A stretch of 64,000 bases of DNA. Source: Nocardia sp. NBC_00508 (lineage in GTDB: Bacteria; Actinomycetota; Actinomycetes; Mycobacteriales; Mycobacteriaceae). A model generated the notes under the pieces. That model saw nothing but the letters and a program-made list of their open reading frames with translations, was not told where the DNA came from and made no database searches. Location: assembly GCF_036346875.1 (NCBI RefSeq), contig NZ_CP107852.1, forward strand, positions 6,448,001 to 6,512,000, read 5' to 3'. Positions 8,375 through 17,660 of this stretch are shown here, one piece after another; the stretch's first letter is position 1, and each line of letters opens with the position of its first letter. The position numbers and the translations under genes are program-made.

Positions 8375-9442
8375 GTGGATTCGATGGGGCAAGGGTCGGG
8401 CGCGCGGGCGGTGCACTTCGTCGGAAGTTTTCCGGCCGAGAGTACGGATGTCGCGATGCGGGCAATGCTGGATGGCGCGGGTCCGCGGCTGCGTACCTTG
8501 CCGACGGGTGAGACGCGGCGTTACGAGTTCTACATCCAGCCGATCATCGAGAATCTGGTGTCCCAAAGCGTTTTGGAGGTGAGGAAGCCCGGCGCGTGGC
8601 AGTCGAGCAGGGACCGCACGATCCATCGCGTCGTGCGTGGCACCGAATTGAGCGGCGAGATCATGGATCTCGGGTACCTCCGGGAAGCCGAGGAGGCGTG
8701 GCCGGTATTTCGAAGCCTGCGCGAGGAGCGGGCGTTGCCCGGTCTCGCCCTGCAGATCGGCATGCCGACCGATTTCACGTTGACGTTCATCGCCATGGGG
8801 GCGTCCGGGATACGGACCCACCGGCACGCGTTCCTCGATGCGACCGTGCGCGACATCACCGCTATCCGCGAGTTGGCCGGTGACGACGTCGTCGTGCAGC
8901 TCGAGGCCACCGCGGAACTCGTGCTGCTGGCCAAGACGCAGCCGTTCCACCGTCTGGTGGACGGGATGCTGGGACTGGGCAGGGGAATCGCCGCGCTGGC
9001 CGCCGCGGCACCCGAGGGGACTCGGTTCGGGGTGCATCTCTGTCTCGGCAGCCTGCGCAACAAGGCGCGTGGGAGGTTGCGTGATGCGCGGCCGCTCGTG
9101 GACCTGGCGAATTCCGTCGTCCGGCAGTGGCCGCAGGGCCGCGTGCTGGAATACCTGCACGGGCCATTCGCGGCGGGCGACGTACCGCCGTCCGCGCGGG
9201 CCGAATTCTATGCGCCCCTTGCCAACCTGTCCTTGTGCGAGGGCACCGATTTCTATGCCGGGCTAGTGCACGACAGTCCGACCGAGGGGCAACAACTGGA
9301 GACATTGGCGGCTATCGAGAATGCACTCGGGCGCCCCGTCGACGGTGTCGCCAGCGCATGTGGACTCGGCCGCCGTCCCCGCGGAGTCGCTGATGTACTC
9401 ATGGCGCGAGCTGATTCGCTGGCAGGGGCCTTGGACGATTGA
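8375..9442 (+). CDS. MetE C-terminal/UROD-like TIM-barrel protein
   Basis: About 355 residues, resembling the zinc-dependent methyltransferase barrel of cobalamin-independent methionine synthase without its N-terminal half. Opening AVHFVGSFPAESTD and LPTGETRRYEFYI match stand-alone MetE-like proteins. Putative zinc ligands sit where MetE has them: HLCLGSLRN (compare the HxC motif) and ACGLGRRP (compare DCGL). EATAELVLL may supply the glutamate. GTG start at 8375 with GAGGAG eight bases upstream. Function is inferred from fold only: it could transfer methyl groups between corrinoid/folate or thiol partners. Its location among cobalamin genes is suggestive, but it has its own promoter region. 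Confidence 0.6.
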   Translation: MDSMGQGSGARAVHFVGSFPAESTDVAMRAMLDGAGPRLRTLPTGETRRYEFYIQPIIENLVSQSVLEVRKPGAWQSSRDRTIHRVVRGTELSGEIMDLGYLREAEEAWPVFRSLREERALPGLALQIGMPTDFTLTFIAMGASGIRTHRHAFLDATVRDITAIRELAGDDVVVQLEATAELVLLAKTQPFHRLVDGMLGLGRGIAALAAAAPEGTRFGVHLCLGSLRNKARGRLRDARPLVDLANSVVRQWPQGRVLEYLHGPFAAGDVPPSARAEFYAPLANLSLCEGTDFYAGLVHDSPTEGQQLETLAAIENALGRPVDGVASACGLGRRPRGVADVLMARADSLAGALDD

Positions 9443-9792
9443 GTCCCGCACTTTCCTGCGGATGGCCGCCAGAAGTCCTGTCCCGGAACGCTGTTCAGTA
9501 AGAATCGGTGCTTCGTCCTAGGGTGTGCGACCTATCTGAGCAGCCGTCGGTGCGCCCGCTGCCGATGCAACCGATGCTCAGCGCCGACGGTACTGATGCG
9601 GCGGATTGGCTCGAGCGGGGGTTCGGCCGAGGCCCCTGCTGTCAATCGGAAGCCAAAAGGCTGGCGCCGCAACACTTATCGACCAAGCGTGCCGGTGGTG
9701 CACACTATCCCGATCGCGGTTTGCCCAGGACATGGCGCGTCACCTGTAGGTGACAGCTTGTTACAATTCTGGTCGAGGATATCGGAGGTACG
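9443..9792. other. Intergenic region, nothing recognised
   Basis: 350 bases between two plus-strand genes. No open frame with coding character, no clear hairpin with a T-run. The last bases (GGAGGT at 9784-9789) are the ribosome site of the next gene. Confidence 0.5.
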
Positions 9793-10584
9793 GTGTCGAG
9801 CATGGAGCGAGCACCGCGTGGCGTCGATCCGACCACGCCGAACTCCGCTCGGGTATATGACTACCTGCTGGGCGGCAAGGACAACTACGAGGTGGATCGG
9901 GCGGTCGCCCATCGAATGCTCTCGGTCGCGCCGGACACCCGGACCCTGGCCTGGTTCAGCCGCCAGTTCCTGGTGAACGCGGTCCAATTGGCCGCCGAGG
10001 CGGGCGTTCGGCAGTTCATCGATCTCGGCGCGGGCATTCCGACCTCGCCCAATGTCCACGAGGTGGCCCGCAAGACCGATCCGTCGGCGCAAGTGGTGTA
10101 CGTCGACTTCGACCCGGTCGTGTATGCCCACTGCAACGCCCTGCTGGCCGCTTCGGACGGCGTGACGGCGATGCTTGGGGATGTTCGCCGCCCGGACGAC
10201 ATCCTCGACCGGTTGACAGCGGGGAATCTGATCGACTTCGACGAGCCGGTCGCGATCACGCTCGTCGGCGTCCTGCACTTCGTCATGGACGACGAACATC
10301 CCGCCGAGATTGTCGCCCGATTCCGCGACGCGATGGCGCCGGGAAGCTATCTGGCGTTCACACACGGCTCCGACAGCAGCGATCCGGATTTCATCAGTCA
10401 GTCGTCGTCGGACACCGCCAAGACCTCGGCCCAGGTGATCTATCGCTCCGCAGCGCGGGTCGCGACGTTCTTCGACGGCTTCGACCTGCTCGATCCCGGC
10501 TTGGTTCCGCTGCAACAATGGCTCGACGACGACTTGCCTGCCACGCGGCTGGTGCTGCTGGGCGGGGTCGTCCGCAAGGCCTGA
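9793..10584 (+). CDS. SAM-dependent methyltransferase, DUF574 type
   Basis: Member of the actinobacterial DUF574 (Methyltransf_19) family, 263 residues, full length. Signature NSARVYDYLLGGKDNYEVD near the N-terminus, SAM-binding glycine motif FIDLGAGIPTSPNVHE, acidic loop VVYVDFDPVVYAH, and GVLHFVMDDEHP. Substrate unknown; such genes are present in tens of copies in Nocardia and Streptomyces genomes. Start GTG at 9793 with GGAGG four bases before it; an ATG three codons on (9802) is the alternative. Single gene. Confidence 0.88.
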   Translation: MSSMERAPRGVDPTTPNSARVYDYLLGGKDNYEVDRAVAHRMLSVAPDTRTLAWFSRQFLVNAVQLAAEAGVRQFIDLGAGIPTSPNVHEVARKTDPSAQVVYVDFDPVVYAHCNALLAASDGVTAMLGDVRRPDDILDRLTAGNLIDFDEPVAITLVGVLHFVMDDEHPAEIVARFRDAMAPGSYLAFTHGSDSSDPDFISQSSSDTAKTSAQVIYRSAARVATFFDGFDLLDPGLVPLQQWLDDDLPATRLVLLGGVVRKA

Positions 10585-10669
10585 AGCGCGTCCGACCATT
10601 CGGACCGGAACCCACCACCTCGGCTGAGCCCGACCTGGACGGACACGCCGACGGGCTCGACCCGGGCAG

Positions 10670-10800
10670 CAGGTAGCATCGGCATGCTCGGCGGACGACG
10701 AGGAAACCGGTGAAAGTCCGGTGCGGTCGCGCCACTGTAGAAAGCCAGACCCTCACCGGCGAGCAGCGAACCCCCGATGGGCGCGTCACCCGAGGAAGGC
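10670..10800 (+). promoter_or_regulatory. Cobalamin riboswitch upstream of cobN
   Basis: Contains the conserved B12-box core GCCACTG at 10731-10737, preceded by the family pattern gaggaaaccggtgaaagtcc then ggtgcggtcgc, and followed by gaaagccagaccct. The 3' end includes the cobN ribosome site (AGGAAGG, 10793-10799), so adenosylcobalamin binding probably blocks translation initiation. Exact helix borders were not folded; the limits are approximate. Confidence 0.88.
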
Positions 10801-10807
10801 TGCCACC

Positions 10808-13800
10808 GTGATTGTGCTGTTGTCCACGTCCGACACCGATCTATTGAGTGCCCGTGCCAGCGGCGCCGACTATCGGTGGGGCAATCCGGCCCGCCTGCTG
10901 GTCGACGATCTACCCGGGCTGCTCGACGGCGCCGATCTGGTGATCGTGCGCATCCTCGGCGGCAAGCGGGCATGGGAGGACGGGCTGGAGGCGCTGCGCG
11001 CGAGCGGCGTTCCGCTGGTCGCGCTCGGTGGCGAGCTCGCCCCGGACGCCGAGCTGATGGAGTGCTCGACCGTGCCGGGCGGCGTCGCGGCCGACGCGCA
11101 CAACTACCTCGCCGCCGGCGGCCCGGAAAACCTGCGCCAGCTGCACAACTTCCTGTCCGACACCGTGCTGCTCACCGGCCACGGCTTCGAGCCGCCGATT
11201 CAGCTGCCCAGCTGGGGTGAACTGGACCGAATCGCCGCACCGGTCGAGGGCCCGACCGTCGCGGTGATCTACTATCGCGCACAGCATCTCGCGGGCAACA
11301 CCGCCTACGTCGACGCCCTGTGCACCGCGATCGAACAGGCCGGCGCGCGTCCGCTGCCGCTGTTCTGCGCGTCGCTGCGTACCGCCGAACCCGAGCTGCT
11401 CGCGACCCTGCGCCGGGCCGACGCGCTGGTGGTGACGGTGCTGGCCGCGGGCGGCACCAAGCCGGCCACCGCCTCCGCGGGCGGCGAGGACGAGGCGTGG
11501 GATGTCGGCGCGCTCGCCGACCTGGATGTCCCCATCCTGCAAGGCCTGTGCCTGACCACCGGCCGCGCCCAGTGGGAGGCCAACGACGACGGCCTGTCGC
11601 CGCTGGACGTCGCGACCCAGGTCGCGGTGCCGGAGTTCGATGGCCGGATCATCACAGTCCCGTTCTCGTTCAAGGAATTCGACGCCGACGGCCTGTCCGC
11701 CTACGTTCCGGACGCTGAGCGCGCGGCCCGCGTCGCGGGAATCGCGACCCGCTACGCCCGGCTGCGCCACATCCCGGCCGCGCGCAAGCGCGTCGCGATC
11801 ATGCTGTCGGCCTACCCGACCAAGCACGCCCGCATCGGTAACGCCGTCGGTCTGGACACCCCGGCCAGCGCGATCCGTCTGCTCACCGAAATGCGCTCCG
11901 CCGGTTACGATCTCGGCGCACCCGGCGAGGTCCCCGGCCTGGACGAGGAAGACGGCGACACCCTCATCCACGCTCTGATCGCGGCGGGCGGCCAGGATCC
12001 GGACTGGCTGACCTCCGAGCAGTTGGCGGGCAACCCGATCCGGATCGGCGCCGCGGCCTACACCGCCTGGTTCGATACCCTGCCCGGCGACCTGCGCGAC
12101 GCCGTCGTCGAGGCGTGGGGCCCGCCGCCCGGCGAGCTCTACGTCGACCGCTCGTCCGTCCCGCAGGGCGAGATCGTCATCGCCGCGCTGCGTTTCGGCA
12201 ATGTGGTGCTCATGGTGCAGCCGCCGCGCGGTTTCGGCGAGAACCCCGTCGCGATCTACCACGATCCCGACCTGCCGCCCAGCCACCACTATCTGGCCGC
12301 CTACCGTTGGCTCAGCGCCCCCGAGGGTTTCGCCGCCGACGCGATGGTGCACCTGGGCAAGCACGGAAACCTGGAATGGCTGCCCGGCAAGACGCTCGGT
12401 ATGTCGGCCTCCTGCGGCACCGATGCCGCGCTCGGTGACCTGCCGCTGATCTATCCGTTCCTGGTGAACGACCCGGGCGAGGGCACCCAGGCCAAGCGGC
12501 GCGCGCACGCGACCTTGGTCGATCACTTGATCCCACCGATGGCCCGCGCCGAAAGCTATGGCGACATCTCGCGCCTGGAGCAGTTGCTCGACGAGCACGC
12601 CAACATCTCCGCACTGGACCCGGCCAAGCTTCCCGCCATCCGCCAGCAGATCTGGACGCTGATGCGCGCTGCCAAGATGGACCACGACCTCGGCCTCAGC
12701 GAACGCCCGGACGAGGACTCCTTCGACGATATGCTGCTGCACGTCGACGGCTGGCTGTGCGAGATCAAGGATGTCCAGATCCGAGACGGCCTGCACGTGC
12801 TCGGCCAGGCGCCCGCGCGAGAAGGGGAACTCGACCTGGTGCTGGCCATGCTCCGCGCGCGCCAGCTGTGGGGCGGCGAGCGCACCGTGCCCGGCCTGCG
12901 CGAAGCGCTCGGCCTCGACGAATCGGGCAGCGAGGCGCGCGAGCGCGTCGACGCGGTGGAAGGCGCCGCCCGCGCACTCGTCGCCGCATTGCAGGCGGCG
13001 GACTGGTCGCCGGATGCGGTCGACGGCATCACGGAGAATCCCGAGGTCCGCCAAGTGCTGCGGTTCGCGGCCACCGAGGTGGTGCCGCGCCTGCGGCAGA
13101 CCGGCGTAGAGCTCGACCGGGTACTGCACGCGCTCGACGGCGGGTTCATCCCGGCGGGTCCGAGCGGTTCGCCGTTGCGCGGCCTGATCAACGTCTTGCC
13201 GACCGGACGCAACTTCTACTCGGTCGACCCCAAGGCCGTACCGTCGCGGCTGGCCTGGGAGACCGGCCAGGCCATGGCGGAATCGCTGCTGGACAGGTAC
13301 CGGGCCGACCACGGTGAATACCCGCGGTCGGTCGGCCTCTCGGTGTGGGGCACCTCCGCCATGCGCACCTCGGGCGACGATATCGCCGAAGTCCTTGCGC
13401 TCTTGGGTGTCCGGCCGGTCTGGGACGAGGCGAGCCGTCGGGTCAGCACGCTCGAGGTGATTCCGCTCGCGGAACTCGGCCGCCCCCGCATCGACGTCAC
13501 CGTGCGCATCAGCGGCTTCTTCCGCGACGCCTTCCCCCATGTGCTGGCCTTGCTGGACGACGCGGTCCGCCTCGTCGCCGACTTGGACGAGCCGGGCGAA
13601 GCGAACTACGTGCGTGCGCACGCTCGAGCCGATCTGGCCGAGCACGGCGACCAGCGGCGCGCCACCACCCGGATCTTCGGCTCCAAGCCGGGCACGTACG
13701 GCGCGGGCCTGCTGCAGCTGATCGACTCGAAGAGCTGGCGCACCGACGACGACCTCGCCGAGGTGTACACCACCTGGGGCGGCTACGCCTACGGGCGCGA

Positions 13801-14380
13801 CCTGGACGGCGCGCCCGCCGCGGCGGATATGCGCGGCGCCTATCGTCGAATCGCGGTGGCCGCGAAGAACACCGACACCCGCGAGCACGATATCGCCGAC
13901 TCCGACGACTATTTCCAGTTCCACGGCGGTATGGTCGCCACCGTCCGCGCGCTGACCGGCAAGAACCCGGAGGCCTACATCGGCGACAGCACCCGCCCCG
14001 ACGCGGTGCGGACCCGGACGTTGTCCGAGGAGACCGCACGGGTGTTCCGGGCCCGCGTGGTGAACCCGCGCTGGCTGGAGGCCATGCGCAGGCACGGGTA
14101 CAAGGGCGCGTTCGAGATGGCGGCAACCGTCGACTACTTGTTCGGCTACGACGCCACCACCAACGTCGTGGCGGACTGGATGTACGAGAAGCTCACCGAA
14201 AGCTATGTTTTCGACGACGTGAACCGTAAGTTCATGGAGCAGTCCAACCCGTGGGCGCTGCACGGCATTGCCGAGCGGCTGCTGGAAGCGGCCGAGCGGA
14301 AGCTCTGGGAGCATCCCGAACAGGACACGCTCGAGCGGTTGCGCCAGGTCTATCTGGAGACCGAAGGAGAACTGGAGTAG
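10808..14380 (+). CDS. cobN: Cobaltochelatase subunit CobN
   Basis: Large subunit of the ATP-dependent aerobic cobalt chelatase that inserts Co2+ into hydrogenobyrinic acid diamide, with CobS and CobT. About 1190 residues, full length. It starts VIVLLSTSDTDLLSARASG at a GTG (10808) eight bases after AGGAAGG. Family motifs: MLSAYPTKHARIGNAVGLDT, HLGKHGNLEWLPGK, GRNFYSVDPKAVPSRLAW, YPRSVGLSVWGTSAMRTSGD and, near the end, YDATTNVVADWMYEKLTESY. cobS and cobT are not in the window. It is governed by the riboswitch directly upstream. Confidence 0.96.
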   Translation: MIVLLSTSDTDLLSARASGADYRWGNPARLLVDDLPGLLDGADLVIVRILGGKRAWEDGLEALRASGVPLVALGGELAPDAELMECSTVPGGVAADAHNYLAAGGPENLRQLHNFLSDTVLLTGHGFEPPIQLPSWGELDRIAAPVEGPTVAVIYYRAQHLAGNTAYVDALCTAIEQAGARPLPLFCASLRTAEPELLATLRRADALVVTVLAAGGTKPATASAGGEDEAWDVGALADLDVPILQGLCLTTGRAQWEANDDGLSPLDVATQVAVPEFDGRIITVPFSFKEFDADGLSAYVPDAERAARVAGIATRYARLRHIPAARKRVAIMLSAYPTKHARIGNAVGLDTPASAIRLLTEMRSAGYDLGAPGEVPGLDEEDGDTLIHALIAAGGQDPDWLTSEQLAGNPIRIGAAAYTAWFDTLPGDLRDAVVEAWGPPPGELYVDRSSVPQGEIVIAALRFGNVVLMVQPPRGFGENPVAIYHDPDLPPSHHYLAAYRWLSAPEGFAADAMVHLGKHGNLEWLPGKTLGMSASCGTDAALGDLPLIYPFLVNDPGEGTQAKRRAHATLVDHLIPPMARAESYGDISRLEQLLDEHANISALDPAKLPAIRQQIWTLMRAAKMDHDLGLSERPDEDSFDDMLLHVDGWLCEIKDVQIRDGLHVLGQAPAREGELDLVLAMLRARQLWGGERTVPGLREALGLDESGSEARERVDAVEGAARALVAALQAADWSPDAVDGITENPEVRQVLRFAATEVVPRLRQTGVELDRVLHALDGGFIPAGPSGSPLRGLINVLPTGRNFYSVDPKAVPSRLAWETGQAMAESLLDRYRADHGEYPRSVGLSVWGTSAMRTSGDDIAEVLALLGVRPVWDEASRRVSTLEVIPLAELGRPRIDVTVRISGFFRDAFPHVLALLDDAVRLVADLDEPGEANYVRAHARADLAEHGDQRRATTRIFGSKPGTYGAGLLQLIDSKSWRTDDDLAEVYTTWGGYAYGRDLDGAPAAADMRGAYRRIAVAAKNTDTREHDIADSDDYFQFHGGMVATVRALTGKNPEAYIGDSTRPDAVRTRTLSEETARVFRARVVNPRWLEAMRRHGYKGAFEMAATVDYLFGYDATTNVVADWMYEKLTESYVFDDVNRKFMEQSNPWALHGIAERLLEAAERKLWEHPEQDTLERLRQVYLETEGELE

Positions 14381-14437
14381 TGCGCATTTCCATCCGCTGA
14401 TCGGTGTGGACAGCGAAAAACCAGACCTTGCAAGACA

Positions 14438-14487
14438 TTTCGGACACCGAAAGCGGTCGGAAAATAGTCATGCAAAATGTCTATAAT
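14438..14487 (+). promoter_or_regulatory. Candidate promoter/operator before the DUF8020-like gene
   Basis: TTTCGG-ACA-CCGAAA inverted repeat at 14438-14452, followed by TATAAT at 14482-14487 in an AT-rich patch. A good -35 is not evident at the usual distance, so an activator may be involved (inference). Confidence 0.35.
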
Positions 14488-14551
14488 TGATAGGATTTCG
14501 GGGCTGTACCCAGGTAACGACAGATCGAATCTGCTGAGGATGGGATGGCTC

Positions 14552-15079
14552 ATGAAGCTCAGAAAAGTGGTTGCGACCACGCTGCTGACCATTGCCGCCA
14601 CCGGCGTCACGGCGGCTACCGCGTCCGGCCAGGCCGAGGTCTCCGCCCCCGCGATCAGCGGCGTCGACCGCGGTGTCGCCTACACCGCGACCGTCGCGCC
14701 GGACCGGTCCAGTGCGACGGTCACGCTCGCAGCCGGTACGTTCGCCCTGACGCCGGACGCGGGAGTTGCCGTGCTGGCGCCGGGCGGAGACGTGATCGCG
14801 ATGGTGCCGACGACCCTGTGGACCGCGATGGGCCAGCAGGTTCGGGTGTCCCCGGACATCGACGCGGCCGCTACGACCTTGACCTTGACGCCGGTCGGAG
14901 CCGCCGTTCCCGCGCCGGGCGCGCCGCAGTTCATCGGTGACCCGCAGATGACGCTGGGGGGCTTGGCGATCGGCTGCGCCATCGGGGCGGCGGTCGGTCT
15001 GATCTTCTTCATCGTCGGGGTCTTTCCCGGCTGCGTGGTCGGTGGCCTGATCGGCGCCGCCGCAGGCGCGAGTCGGTAG
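14552..15079 (+). CDS. Secreted DUF8020-like protein with glycine-zipper C-terminus
   Basis: About 175 residues from the ATG at 14552 (MKLRKVV); an earlier ATG at 14477 is in frame but would precede the signal peptide by 25 residues. Signal peptide KLRKVVATTLLTIAATGVTA, then a beta-rich domain with GVAYTATVAPDRSSATVTLA, then a hydrophobic, glycine-rich stretch (GGLAIGCAIGAAVGLIFFIV and CVVGGLIGAAAGAS) with two cysteines. A second protein of the same architecture is encoded at 41440-42204. Function unknown; probably envelope-associated. Confidence 0.72.
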   Translation: MKLRKVVATTLLTIAATGVTAATASGQAEVSAPAISGVDRGVAYTATVAPDRSSATVTLAAGTFALTPDAGVAVLAPGGDVIAMVPTTLWTAMGQQVRVSPDIDAAATTLTLTPVGAAVPAPGAPQFIGDPQMTLGGLAIGCAIGAAVGLIFFIVGVFPGCVVGGLIGAAAGASR

Positions 15080-15177
15080 TGCGGAGCTGAGTGCGGGTGT
15101 TCGCGTCGGCCGCGCTCGGCGTCTGGTTGCCGAGCGCGGCCGAATCGCGTGGCACGCGAATCGCGTTGGTCCCGGCG

Positions 15178-16137
15178 CTATCCCTGTCCCGCCGCGCGCC
15201 GGAATCGTGCCGCGGTGGCGACGAGGTGCTCGGCCAGTGCGGGCGCGTCCAATACTTCGAAGTCGACGTCGGCCAGGCCCAGGTACAACGTCAGTAGCTG
15301 CGGCGAGTCCGAACCCACGTGCACCACACAGTGCTGCGGACCGTCCGGCTCGACCTCTACCGCCGCGGGCAGGCGCGCCCGGATCGCCTGCGCCGGTGCG
15401 GCCATGCGCACAAGGGCGCGATAGCGCCACGTCGCCGCGTCCACGCCACGCTGCACCCGCTCGGCGATCTCTTTCTCGGGTACGGCGCGCGGGGTGAACC
15501 GGGGGCCGTTCGGAATCTTCGGCGTGATCCGGTCGACACGGAAGGTGCGCCAGTCGTCACGTGCGACGTCCCAGGCGACCAGGTACCAGCGGCCTCGCAA
15601 GTGCACCATCCGGTGCGGTTCCGCATCCCGTCGGGACGAGGTCCCGGAATGGGTTTCGTAGTCGAAGCGCAATCGTTCGCTCGCCCGGATCGCGCCCGCG
15701 ACCGCGGTGAGCACCGCCGCGTCCACGGTCGGCTCTCCGCGACCGGGCACGTGCACGGTGGCGGCGGTCAGCGTCTCGACCCGGTGCCGCAACCGCGCGG
15801 GCAACACCTGCTGGAGTTTCGCCAGCGCCCGCAGCGAGGTTTCCTCGATGCCGGTGACCGCGCCGTTGGCGGCGGTGACCAGTCCGACCGCCACCGCGAC
15901 CGCCTCGTCATCGTCGAGCAGCAGCGGTGGTAGCGCCGATCCGGCTCCGAGACGGTACCCGCCCGCGACGCCAGGCATCGCATGCACCGGGTAGCCCAGT
16001 GTCCGCAAGCGCTCGATGTCGGTGCGTACCGTCCGCGTGGAGACGCCGAGCCGTTCGGCCAGAGCGGACCCGGTCCAGTCGCGTCGCATCTGCAAGAGCG
16101 ACAGCAGCCGTAACAGCCGCGCGGAGGTTTCCAGCAT
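15178..16137 (-). CDS. YafY/WYL-domain transcriptional regulator
   Basis: DeoR-type HTH plus WYL domain, about 319 residues. The N-terminus LETSARLLRLLSLLQMRR leads into the HTH (LAERLGVSTRTVRTDIERLR, then LGYPVHAMPGVAGGYRLG). The WYL part shows HRMVHLRGRWYLVAWDV followed by WRTFRVDRI, and the C-terminal extension binds effectors in relatives. The ATG at 16135-16137 is the natural start; a 14-residue upstream extension is unlikely. Neighbour P450 is on the same strand upstream but 55 bases away, so joint transcription is possible. Confidence 0.88.
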   Translation of the reverse strand: MLETSARLLRLLSLLQMRRDWTGSALAERLGVSTRTVRTDIERLRTLGYPVHAMPGVAGGYRLGAGSALPPLLLDDDEAVAVAVGLVTAANGAVTGIEETSLRALAKLQQVLPARLRHRVETLTAATVHVPGRGEPTVDAAVLTAVAGAIRASERLRFDYETHSGTSSRRDAEPHRMVHLRGRWYLVAWDVARDDWRTFRVDRITPKIPNGPRFTPRAVPEKEIAERVQRGVDAATWRYRALVRMAAPAQAIRARLPAAVEVEPDGPQHCVVHVGSDSPQLLTLYLGLADVDFEVLDAPALAEHLVATAARFRRAAGQG

Positions 16138-16191
16138 TCCTCGATCATGACAGCTATCGCGGAAGCCGTGGTTCCGCAATGGGGACGGAGG

Positions 16192-17544
16192 CTAGCCGGT
16201 CTGTGTCATGCACGGCTCGACGGCGAAGTCGAGACCGAAGTTGTTCAAGGTCACCGGCAGCGGCGCGTCCGGGTTCGGCCGCGGTGTGGACCGCAACCGG
16301 AAGTCCGCCGCGGTCAACAGGTGCGCGAGCAGCGTGCTGGTGACGAAGAGGACCAGGTTGCGGCCGGGGCAGTCGGCCGGGCCCGCGCTGAACGGCACGA
16401 GTTGCGGGTACTGCTCCGCGCGGCCGTCGAGCCAGATGCCCGGGACGAACGTGTCGGCGAACGGCAGCAGCTCGGAGTCGCGGTGGAATGCCGGGACCGC
16501 GATCATCAGCGCGGCGCCCGCCGCGATGGTGAAGCGTTCGTCGCCGTCCCGCCACTCGGTGTCGGCGGTGATGTCACGCAGCAGCATGGGAGTGGTGGGC
16601 CACAACCGTACCGACTCGAGGACGCACGCCCGCAAGTAGCCGCGCACCTCGACGCGCTCGGGATCGACAGCGTCGTCGAGCGCGCGGGCATGGTGCTCGG
16701 GATGGGTACTGAGCACCGCCAGCGCGCGGCTGAGCGCGATACCCGCGGCGTCGAAGGCGAACAGCCAGTGCGGAATCTGCCCGACCGGATCGACCGCGCC
16801 GCCGGCGGGGACCGCGGCCAGGGCGCCGGCGAGACTGTCCGGCTGGGCGGACTCGACATGCCGGTAGAGGCGATTGATGAACTGATCGCGCTGCCTGCGA
16901 TGAGCCGGCGCCAGGTACGACCAATTGCCCGCCGAACGCAGCCGGGAGAGTTCGTCGGTGAGCACCGTGTCGTCGCGTCCCCGTTCACCGAGCACGATCC
17001 GTCGGACCAGTCGCCACCACTGCATGGTGAACTGGCGCGCGTCCATGTGCCCGCGGTGCAGTGCCGACACGATCATCTCCTGCGCCTCGTCCGCGATCGC
17101 CGCCGCGAAGGGCTCAGCGAGACGATGCAGCGGCTCGCCGCTGTCGAGTGCGGCCTCGTTCAACTCTCGGCGTTGCGCGCGGATCGGACCGTCGGACAGC
17201 AGGACGCCGTGCGGCTGGAACTGCCGCAGCGCGGCCCGCTTCTCCCGATTGGCGGGGTGAAAGGGCGTCGGCGCGTCGGCGAGTACCCGCTCGACGTCGC
17301 TCGGGTCGAGAATCACGACGATCCGTCGTCCCGGCACGACCAGTTCGACCGGACCGGAGCCGAATTCGCGGCGCAGCTGCCGCACGCGCTCGATCGCCCG
17401 GGAATCGGCCCCGGTGCGTTCCAGCAAGCCGAGCACCGGTCGCCGTCGGGCGATCACCCCGGACGCCACCGAGGCGAATCCGAGATCCGCCAATGCCGCC
17501 ACCGCGGGCACCCCCACCAGTCGGTGTTCGCGGTTTTCTGCCAT
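16192..17544 (-). CDS. Cytochrome P450 (non-canonical I-helix)
   Basis: Heme-thiolate protein of 450 residues. Heme loop FSAGPADCPGRNLV (Cys ligand), ExxR motif ESVRLWP, and PERF-like region FADTFVPGIW are present. The I-helix reads FAFDAAGIALSRALAVL, so the usual acid-alcohol pair (A/G-G-x-D/E-T) is missing; relatives with the same FDAAG helix exist in actinobacteria. This suggests unusual oxygen activation or a peroxygenase-like reaction (inference). Start ATG at 17544 behind GGGAGGAGG. No ferredoxin partner adjacent. Substrate unknown. Confidence 0.85.
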   Translation of the reverse strand: MAENREHRLVGVPAVAALADLGFASVASGVIARRRPVLGLLERTGADSRAIERVRQLRREFGSGPVELVVPGRRIVVILDPSDVERVLADAPTPFHPANREKRAALRQFQPHGVLLSDGPIRAQRRELNEAALDSGEPLHRLAEPFAAAIADEAQEMIVSALHRGHMDARQFTMQWWRLVRRIVLGERGRDDTVLTDELSRLRSAGNWSYLAPAHRRQRDQFINRLYRHVESAQPDSLAGALAAVPAGGAVDPVGQIPHWLFAFDAAGIALSRALAVLSTHPEHHARALDDAVDPERVEVRGYLRACVLESVRLWPTTPMLLRDITADTEWRDGDERFTIAAGAALMIAVPAFHRDSELLPFADTFVPGIWLDGRAEQYPQLVPFSAGPADCPGRNLVLFVTSTLLAHLLTAADFRLRSTPRPNPDAPLPVTLNNFGLDFAVEPCMTQTG

Positions 17545-17660
17545 ACGGCCTCCTCCCGGTGCGCTCGAGTCGACACGGTGCCGACGACCGGTCAGGTACC
17601 CGAGAATGCGTGGCTGAAACCGCAGCGGGGTCGGTAGGGCACCGTACGGCGCCGGGAAGC

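Noticed and set aside
9508..9753. 81-codon frame upstream of the DUF574 methyltransferase
   Set aside because: No ribosome site, composition not coding-like, no recognisable motif.
10910..14314. Very long open frame antisense to cobN (over 1100 codons)
   Set aside because: Mirror of a GC-rich gene; no ribosome site, no recognisable domain, and cobN explains the sequence fully.
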